Source: an uncultured Eubacterium sp.
GTDB lineage: Bacteria > Bacillota > Clostridia > Lachnospirales > Lachnospiraceae
Direction: 5' to 3'
Assembly (NCBI GenBank): GCA_910579075.1
Contig: CAJTSV010000022.1
Location: 5,828 to 33,957, forward strand
DNA length: 28,130 nucleotides
The notes under the pieces were generated by a model. The model was not told the origin of the DNA. It made no database searches and worked only from the letters and a program-made list of their open reading frames with translations. Each line of letters opens with the position of its first letter. Position 1 is the first letter of the stretch. Positions 23,751 through 28,130 of the stretch are shown here, piece by piece. A program made the position numbers and the translations under genes.

Positions 23751-26333
23751 ATGAAAATTCTCGTAATCGGCGGCGTAGCTGCCGGTACAAAGACAGCTGC
23801 AAAATTAAAAAGACAGGACCGCAGCCTGGAGGTTACCCTGATTTCGAAAGATACGGAAATCTCTTATGCTGGCTGCGGGCTTCCGTATTATGTGGGCGGC
23901 CTGATTGCGCAGCCGGAAGACCTGGTAGTCAATACGCCGCAGAAATTCGCTGCATTGACAGGCGTGGAAGTGCTGACAGAAAAAGAAGCAGTCCGGCTGG
24001 ATGCCGGCCAGAAGGCGGTACATGTAAAGGATGTAAAAACGGGACAGGAAGAAGTGTTCCATTATGACAAGCTGGTTATTGCCACAGGCGCATCTCCGGC
24101 TGTGCCGCCGGTTGCCGGGATGGATTTAAAGGGTGTCTATACGATTCGTACCCCGCAGGATGCCATCGGGGTGCGTGCCTATGCAGAAGAACATGACGTA
24201 AAGAAGGCCGTTGTGGTAGGCGCCGGGTTTATCGGGCTGGAAATGGCAGAAAACCTTCAGCAGAAGGGCATTTCTGTTACAGTCATCGATTTTGCACCGC
24301 AGATTCTGCCGAATATTCTGGATGCTGAAATGGCGGAATATGGGAGAAAGCACCTGCTTAAGCAGGGCATCCATATCATCACAGGCACGAAGGCAGAAGA
24401 AATTACCGGGGAAGGCAGCGTGTCAGCAATCCGGACAACCGCCGGCACATTCAGCTGCGGCCTTGTAATTATGGCAGCCGGAATCCGTCCGAATACAGCA
24501 TTTTTAGAAGGAAGCGGAATCCGGTTAAACCGCGGCACGATTGCTGTCGATAAAACAATGAAGACAAGCCTGCCGGATGTCTATGCAGCCGGAGACTGCG
24601 TGCAGGTGACAAGCCGTATTACGGGCAATCCGCAGTGGTCCCCGATGGGTTCCTCTGCAAATATGCAGGGCCGCACGCTTGCACAGATTCTGACCGGGGT
24701 ACAGAAAGAATACCCGGGCGTGCTTGGTACAGGCGTTGTCAGGCTGTCGGGATTAAACTGCGGGCGCACCGGGCTGACGGAAGCGCAGGCAAAAGAGGCC
24801 GGGTATGATGTGGAAACAGTTCTGGCGGTTACGGATGACAAAGCACATTACTACCCGGATGCGTCTTTCTTTGCCACAAAGCTGATTGCAGAAAAAGCGA
24901 GCCATAAGCTGCTCGGCATGCAGGTATTCGGGCCGGGTGCGGTGGATAAGATGACAGATATTGCAGTGATGGGAATCAGCATGGGTGCCAGGCTGGAAGA
25001 CTTTGAAAATGCGGACTTTGCTTACGCACCGCCGTTTTCGACCGCGATACATCCGCTGCTGCAGGCAGTTTTCATCCTGTTAAATAAGCTCAATGGGGAT
25101 ATGGCGAGCATGACCCCGGCAGAATATGCAGCCGGAAAAGCAGACGGGTACCGGGTGCTGGATGTGGCCCCGGCGCCTTCCATCCGCGGTGCGGAATTTG
25201 TGGAGCTTGCAAAAGTAAACGGCGAACTGCCAGGCATTGCAAAAGACGAGAAGCTGCTGCTTGTCTGTGTCAAGGGAAAACGCGGCTATTTCCTGCAAAA
25301 CCGCCTGCGTCATTTTGGCTATACAAACACCCTGGTGCTGGAAGGCGCGTCGTTTTTTAATGACGTAAAAGTAAAGCAGGCATCCGGTCAGGTTTCCAAA
25401 GAGGAAGAAACAAGGGTCAAAGCGCTTGGATTTTTGAAGGATAAACGCACGCCGGATAAATTTAACGGGCGCGTCATTACCAGAAACGGAAAAATTACAG
25501 CCGATGAAGCAAGAGCCATTGCAGAAGCAGCAGAACGGTTCGGCAGCGGTGAAGTTACGATGACCTCGCGCATGACGATGGAAATCCAGGGCGTTGCGTT
25601 TGAAAATATTGACGGGCTGCGGGAGTACCTGCAAAAAGCCGGGCTTGAAACAGGCGGCACCGGTTCAAAGGTACGCCCGGTTGTGTCCTGCAAGGGCACG
25701 ACCTGCCAGTACGGCCTGATTGATACCTTTGCATTGTCGGAAGAAATCCACGAGCGGTTTTTCCATGGCTATGCTTCCGTAAAGCTTCCGCATAAATTTA
25801 AAATCGCCGTCGGCGGCTGCCCGAATAACTGCGTCAAGCCGGATTTGAATGACCTTGGCATTATCGGCCAGCGCATCCCGCAGCCAGACCTTTCCAAATG
25901 CCGCGGCTGCAAAACCTGTCAGGTGGAAACAGGATGTCCGATAAAAACAGCATCCGTAAAGGATGGCAGGCTGGTTATCCAGGAACAGGAATGCAATCAC
26001 TGTGGCCGCTGCATTGGACAGTGCCCGTTTGGCGTGATGGAACATGCCATAGACGGCTATCGTGTATACATAGGCGGGCGCTGGGGCAAAAAAGCAGCCC
26101 AGGGAAGATACCTTGATAAAGTATTTACCGATAAAGAAGAAGTGCTTGCCGTTGTGGAAAAAGCTATTTTGCTGTTCCGGGAACAGGGCATTACCGGGGA
26201 GCGGTTTGCCGATATGGTAGAGCGGATTGGCTTTGAGGAAGTGTACAGGCAGCTTTCCGGCGACGCGCTGCTGGCACGCAAAGAGGAAAATATCGCAGCT
26301 GTAAAGCATATGAAAGGCGGAGCAACCTGTTAA
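23751..26333 (+). CDS. Multidomain FAD-dependent oxidoreductase fused to rhodanese-like and siroheme/ferredoxin reductase-like parts
   Basis: 860 residues from ATG 23751 (AAGGGGG upstream). Residues 1-450 form a CoA-disulfide-reductase-like FAD/NAD(P)H enzyme: VIGGVAAGTKTAAKLKR, active-site Cys42 in YAGCGLPYY, VVVGAGFIGLEMAENL, YAAGDC and a dimerisation domain. Residues about 460-540 resemble a rhodanese domain with Cys506 in a CVKGKR loop. Residues about 580-700 match the sulfite/nitrite reductase half-domain, with C647-x4-C652 (SCKGTTCQYG) and C690-x3-C694 (GGCPNNC). From Cys717 follow two 4Fe-4S clusters, the first CxxCxxC-x5-CP, the second canonical CNHCGRCIGQCP. The chain suggests NAD(P)H-driven electron transfer to a sulfur or nitrogen oxyanion, or to persulfide; the actual substrate is unknown. 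A palindromic operator covers its promoter. Confidence 0.9.
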   Translation: MKILVIGGVAAGTKTAAKLKRQDRSLEVTLISKDTEISYAGCGLPYYVGGLIAQPEDLVVNTPQKFAALTGVEVLTEKEAVRLDAGQKAVHVKDVKTGQEEVFHYDKLVIATGASPAVPPVAGMDLKGVYTIRTPQDAIGVRAYAEEHDVKKAVVVGAGFIGLEMAENLQQKGISVTVIDFAPQILPNILDAEMAEYGRKHLLKQGIHIITGTKAEEITGEGSVSAIRTTAGTFSCGLVIMAAGIRPNTAFLEGSGIRLNRGTIAVDKTMKTSLPDVYAAGDCVQVTSRITGNPQWSPMGSSANMQGRTLAQILTGVQKEYPGVLGTGVVRLSGLNCGRTGLTEAQAKEAGYDVETVLAVTDDKAHYYPDASFFATKLIAEKASHKLLGMQVFGPGAVDKMTDIAVMGISMGARLEDFENADFAYAPPFSTAIHPLLQAVFILLNKLNGDMASMTPAEYAAGKADGYRVLDVAPAPSIRGAEFVELAKVNGELPGIAKDEKLLLVCVKGKRGYFLQNRLRHFGYTNTLVLEGASFFNDVKVKQASGQVSKEEETRVKALGFLKDKRTPDKFNGRVITRNGKITADEARAIAEAAERFGSGEVTMTSRMTMEIQGVAFENIDGLREYLQKAGLETGGTGSKVRPVVSCKGTTCQYGLIDTFALSEEIHERFFHGYASVKLPHKFKIAVGGCPNNCVKPDLNDLGIIGQRIPQPDLSKCRGCKTCQVETGCPIKTASVKDGRLVIQEQECNHCGRCIGQCPFGVMEHAIDGYRVYIGGRWGKKAAQGRYLDKVFTDKEEVLAVVEKAILLFREQGITGERFADMVERIGFEEVYRQLSGDALLARKEENIAAVKHMKGGATC

Positions 26334-26363
26334 AAGCGTAAAAATTCCGCGCTGAACGGTTAC

Positions 26364-26553
26364 CCTAATTCGTTACTATTTACAGCCAATTTACCCTTGA
26401 CAGGATTTTCAGGATATGAGCCTGTAAATAGTAACATTCGCAGGCCCATAGGAAAAATCTGCCTTGCAGATTGGCGCCTGCCACCCCTGAATCAGCCTGG
26501 CAGCTGCCTGAACAGCAAGGTATTCAGGCAGCTGTGAGCAGTAACCCTTATTC
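26364..26553. mobile_element. MITE-like element of about 174 bp with flanking 8-bp near-duplication
   Basis: Ends are GTTACTATTTACAG (26372-26385) and CTGTGAGCAGTAAC (26532-26545), inverted with 11 of 14 matches. Just outside lie CCTAATTC (26364-26371) and CCTTATTC (26546-26553), 7 of 8 identical, as expected for an aged target-site duplication. Inside are a perfect 14-bp inverted repeat (26372-26385 / 26422-26435), a nested hairpin (GCAGGC 26440-26445 / GCCTGC 26476-26481 around AATCTGC-ctt-GCAGATT 26456-26472) and an 11-bp stem CAGCTGCCTGA (26501-26511) / TCAGGCAGCTG (26524-26534). No ORF is present. Confidence 0.6.
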
Positions 26554-26574
26554 TAACATTTTTTCAGAAAGAAA

Positions 26575-26603
26575 TTGACTAATACACATAGAAAGTCTAT
26601 AAT
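26575..26603 (+). promoter_or_regulatory. Promoter of the yicC-remA-rpoZ operon
   Basis: TTGACT (26575-26580), 17-base spacer, TATAAT (26598-26603): near-consensus. The leader of about 150 bases up to yicC shows no recognised regulatory RNA. Confidence 0.88.
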
Positions 26604-26759
26604 GAATACATCTATGCATAAATTACCAGCCGCAATGCCAGCCATGCCAGCAGAATGCCCCATCATAACGGGATAGCAGAACATGTCAAAACATATCAGG
26701 CCAGGCAGGACAAGAATGGATGGCAGCAGGACTGCAGCACAGCTGGAGGAATAAGAAAG

Positions 26760-27638
26760 ATGATAAGAAGCATGACAGGCTTTGGCAGATATGAAGCTGT
26801 CAAGGACAAGATGAAAATTACAGTAGAAATGAAGGCTGTCAACCATAGATATCTGGATATCAGCATCAAGATACCAAAGAAACTCAGCCACTTTGAAAGC
26901 GCCATCCGCACCATCCTGAAGGAATACGTGCAACGCGGAAAGGTGGATGTTTTTGTAACCTATGAGGATTTTTCGCAGACAGACTGCTGCCTGCATTACA
27001 ATGAAGCCATTGCGGCAGAATATTTGGCATATCTGCGCCGGATGGCAGAGACCTTCCAGCTTTCTGACGATATTACCGTCAGCACGCTGGCCCGGTTTCC
27101 GGATGTATTTACGATGGAGGAGCAGGAATCTGACGAAACCGAATTAAAAGAAGTGCTGGAAGAAGCAGTACGCGGCGCGTCGGAGCTGTTTGTGGATTCC
27201 CGCATCCGGGAAGGGGAAAACTTAAAAAAAGACCTGACAGGCAAGCTGGATGAGATGCTTGCAAATGTGTGCTTTATTGAAGAACATTCCCCGCAGATTA
27301 TCGGGCAGTACCATGAAAAGCTAAAGGCCAAGGTGCGGGAGCTTTTGGCAGACAAACAGCTGGATGAAGGCCGCATTGCGGCAGAGGTAACGATTTATGC
27401 AGATAAAATCTGTGTGGATGAGGAGACTGTCCGCCTGCGTAGTCATATTGAAGCGGTGAAAAAGGAGCTTTTAAAAGGCGGCAGCATTGGCCGCAAGCTT
27501 GATTTTATCGCACAGGAAATGAACCGGGAAGCAAACACGATTCTGTCCAAGGCAAATGACCTGGCTGTTTCCGATACCGGAATAGAATTAAAGACATCCA
27601 TTGAAAAAGTCCGGGAACAGATTCAGAATATTGAGTAA
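26760..27638 (+). CDS. yicC: YicC family endoribonuclease-type protein
   Basis: 292 residues from ATG 26760, with GGAGGA nine bases upstream. The start MIRSMTGFGR is a family hallmark, followed by VEMKAVNHRYLDI and IPKKLSHFE; the C-terminal half has RLRSHIEAVKKELLKGGSIGRKLDFIAQEMNREANTILSKAND, the conserved DUF1732 end. An in-frame ATG at 26655 would add 35 residues without ribosome site or family similarity. YicC proteins are stress-related endoribonucleases that act on RNA in enterobacteria; the gene is standardly the first of a yicC-remA-gmk-rpoZ cluster in Firmicutes. Confidence 0.96.
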   Translation: MIRSMTGFGRYEAVKDKMKITVEMKAVNHRYLDISIKIPKKLSHFESAIRTILKEYVQRGKVDVFVTYEDFSQTDCCLHYNEAIAAEYLAYLRRMAETFQLSDDITVSTLARFPDVFTMEEQESDETELKEVLEEAVRGASELFVDSRIREGENLKKDLTGKLDEMLANVCFIEEHSPQIIGQYHEKLKAKVRELLADKQLDEGRIAAEVTIYADKICVDEETVRLRSHIEAVKKELLKGGSIGRKLDFIAQEMNREANTILSKANDLAVSDTGIELKTSIEKVREQIQNIE

Positions 27639-27696
27639 TTGCGGCGTGCAGGCACGGCACCTGGTTCACTGTCCGCGAAATTAAAGGGGATAACAG

Positions 27697-27951
27697 ATGT
27701 CGAAGCTTATGAATATCGGATTTGGGAATGTGGTCAATACAGATAAAATCCTGTGTATCATTACCCCGGATTCCGCGCCCGCAAAGCGGCAGATTCAGCG
27801 TGCCAGGGAAGAAAACCGGCTGATTGATGCGACGCAGGGGCGGCGCACGCGCGGGGTTATTTTTACCGTAAACCAGATGGTCATTATATCCGCACTGCAG
27901 CCAGACACGCTGGCAGGGCGTTTTGGCGTAAAAGAACAGGCTTTGGAGTGA
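27697..27951 (+). CDS. remA: RemA-like DNA-binding regulator (DUF370)
   Basis: 84 residues, the usual size. The family pattern is clear: MNIGFGNVVNTDKILCIITPDSAPAKRQIQRARE followed by LIDATQGRRTRGVIFT and a final SALQPDTLAGRF. RemA in Bacillus is a DNA-binding activator of matrix and osmoprotection genes; in anaerobes the target set is unknown. It follows yicC by about 60 bases, with AAAGGGG as ribosome site, and should be co-transcribed. Confidence 0.94.
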   Translation: MSKLMNIGFGNVVNTDKILCIITPDSAPAKRQIQRAREENRLIDATQGRRTRGVIFTVNQMVIISALQPDTLAGRFGVKEQALE

Positions 27952-27953
27952 CC

Positions 27954-27965
27954 ATGCGAAAATAA
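27954..27965 (+). pseudogene. Possible three-codon remnant at the expected gmk start
   Basis: Directly after remA, GGAG five bases upstream leads to ATG CGA AAA and a TAA stop. Guanylate kinase genes normally start here and often begin with M-(N/R/K)-K. Only the initiation region is left; the rest may have been deleted. Confidence 0.3.
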
Positions 27966-27991
27966 ACAGGACTCGAAAGGAGAACCATTTC

Positions 27992-28130
27992 ATGATACAT
28001 CCATCTTATGTAGAATTAATGCAGGTCGTAAACAGCGATCAGACGGAAATCGGGGAAGAACCGGTTATTAATAGCCGTTATTCGATTGTGATTGCGACAG
28101 CGAAACGGGCCAGGCAGATTATCGGCGGGG
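27992..28130 (+). CDS. rpoZ: RNA polymerase omega subunit, N-terminal part (cut by window end)
   Basis: 46 codons are visible. The sequence MIHPSYVELMQVVNS and then EEPVINSRYSIVIATAKRARQI is diagnostic: NSRYSIVIATAKRARQI is the conserved core helix of omega, which promotes RNA polymerase assembly and binds ppGpp in some bacteria. AAAGGAG lies about nine bases upstream of ATG 27992. It follows remA without the usual gmk gene in between. Confidence 0.96.
   Translation, partial: MIHPSYVELMQVVNSDQTEIGEEPVINSRYSIVIATAKRARQIIGG

Noticed and set aside
26655..26759. Longer yicC start at ATG 26655
   Set aside because: The 35 extra residues have no family similarity; GGAGGA before ATG 26760 and the MIRSMTGFG start decide.
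1..28130. CRISPR array, tRNA or rRNA genes
   Set aside because: No regularly spaced identical repeats with unique spacers and no tRNA or rRNA core sequence seen on either strand.

Overview
The window looks like chromosomal DNA of a spore-forming, Gram-positive anaerobe of the Clostridia, most probably Lachnospiraceae. Supporting signs are a GerW/YtfJ spore protein, an alpha/beta-type small acid-soluble spore protein (SASP), the rpmB / asp23-fakA-recG arrangement, RqcH (NFACT), a yicC-remA-rpoZ run, strong AGGAGG ribosome sites and vegetative promoters with 17-18 bp spacers. The family placement is inference from gene content; I could not run a search.

Layout. (1) 1-5960, plus strand: the C-terminal tail of a probable ZapA-type division protein, a U32 peptidase, a SEDS (FtsW/RodA) glycosyltransferase and a class B penicillin-binding protein, forming a cell-wall/division operon. 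(2) 6040-8298: a 752-residue protein I do not recognise, with a duplicated 59-residue segment and a C-terminal zinc ribbon. (3) 8461-10983: a Nudix hydrolase, then a sporulation-type run (unknown protein, DUF2953 protein, GerW/YtfJ). (4) 11170-11636, minus strand: a 45-residue membrane protein and rpmB, each with its own promoter; rpmB ends in a clear terminator. (5) 11852-15970, plus: asp23, fakA/yloV, recG. A tandem hairpin array separates recG from the convergent SASP gene. (6) 16591-16758: an unassigned structured RNA with its own promoter and terminator. (7) 17075-20333: a LytTR regulator / GHKL kinase pair, then two unknown charged coiled-coil proteins. (8) 20410-22140: rqcH. (9) 22141-23654: a degenerate stretch, an XRE regulator and a DUF3267 membrane metalloprotease-like protein, AT-richer than the surroundings and probably acquired. 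(10) 23751-26333: a large redox fusion (CoA-disulfide-reductase-like, rhodanese-like, siroheme reductase-like and two-cluster ferredoxin parts). (11) 26364-26553: a MITE-like element. (12) 26760-28130: yicC, remA and the start of rpoZ, with gmk missing from its usual place.

The most promising unexplained items are the free-standing RNA at 16626-16758, the SASP-side hairpin array, the small minus-strand membrane protein, the MITE-like element with related 12-14 bp repeats elsewhere in the window, the palindromic operator on the DUF3267 promoter, and the three-codon remnant where gmk should start.
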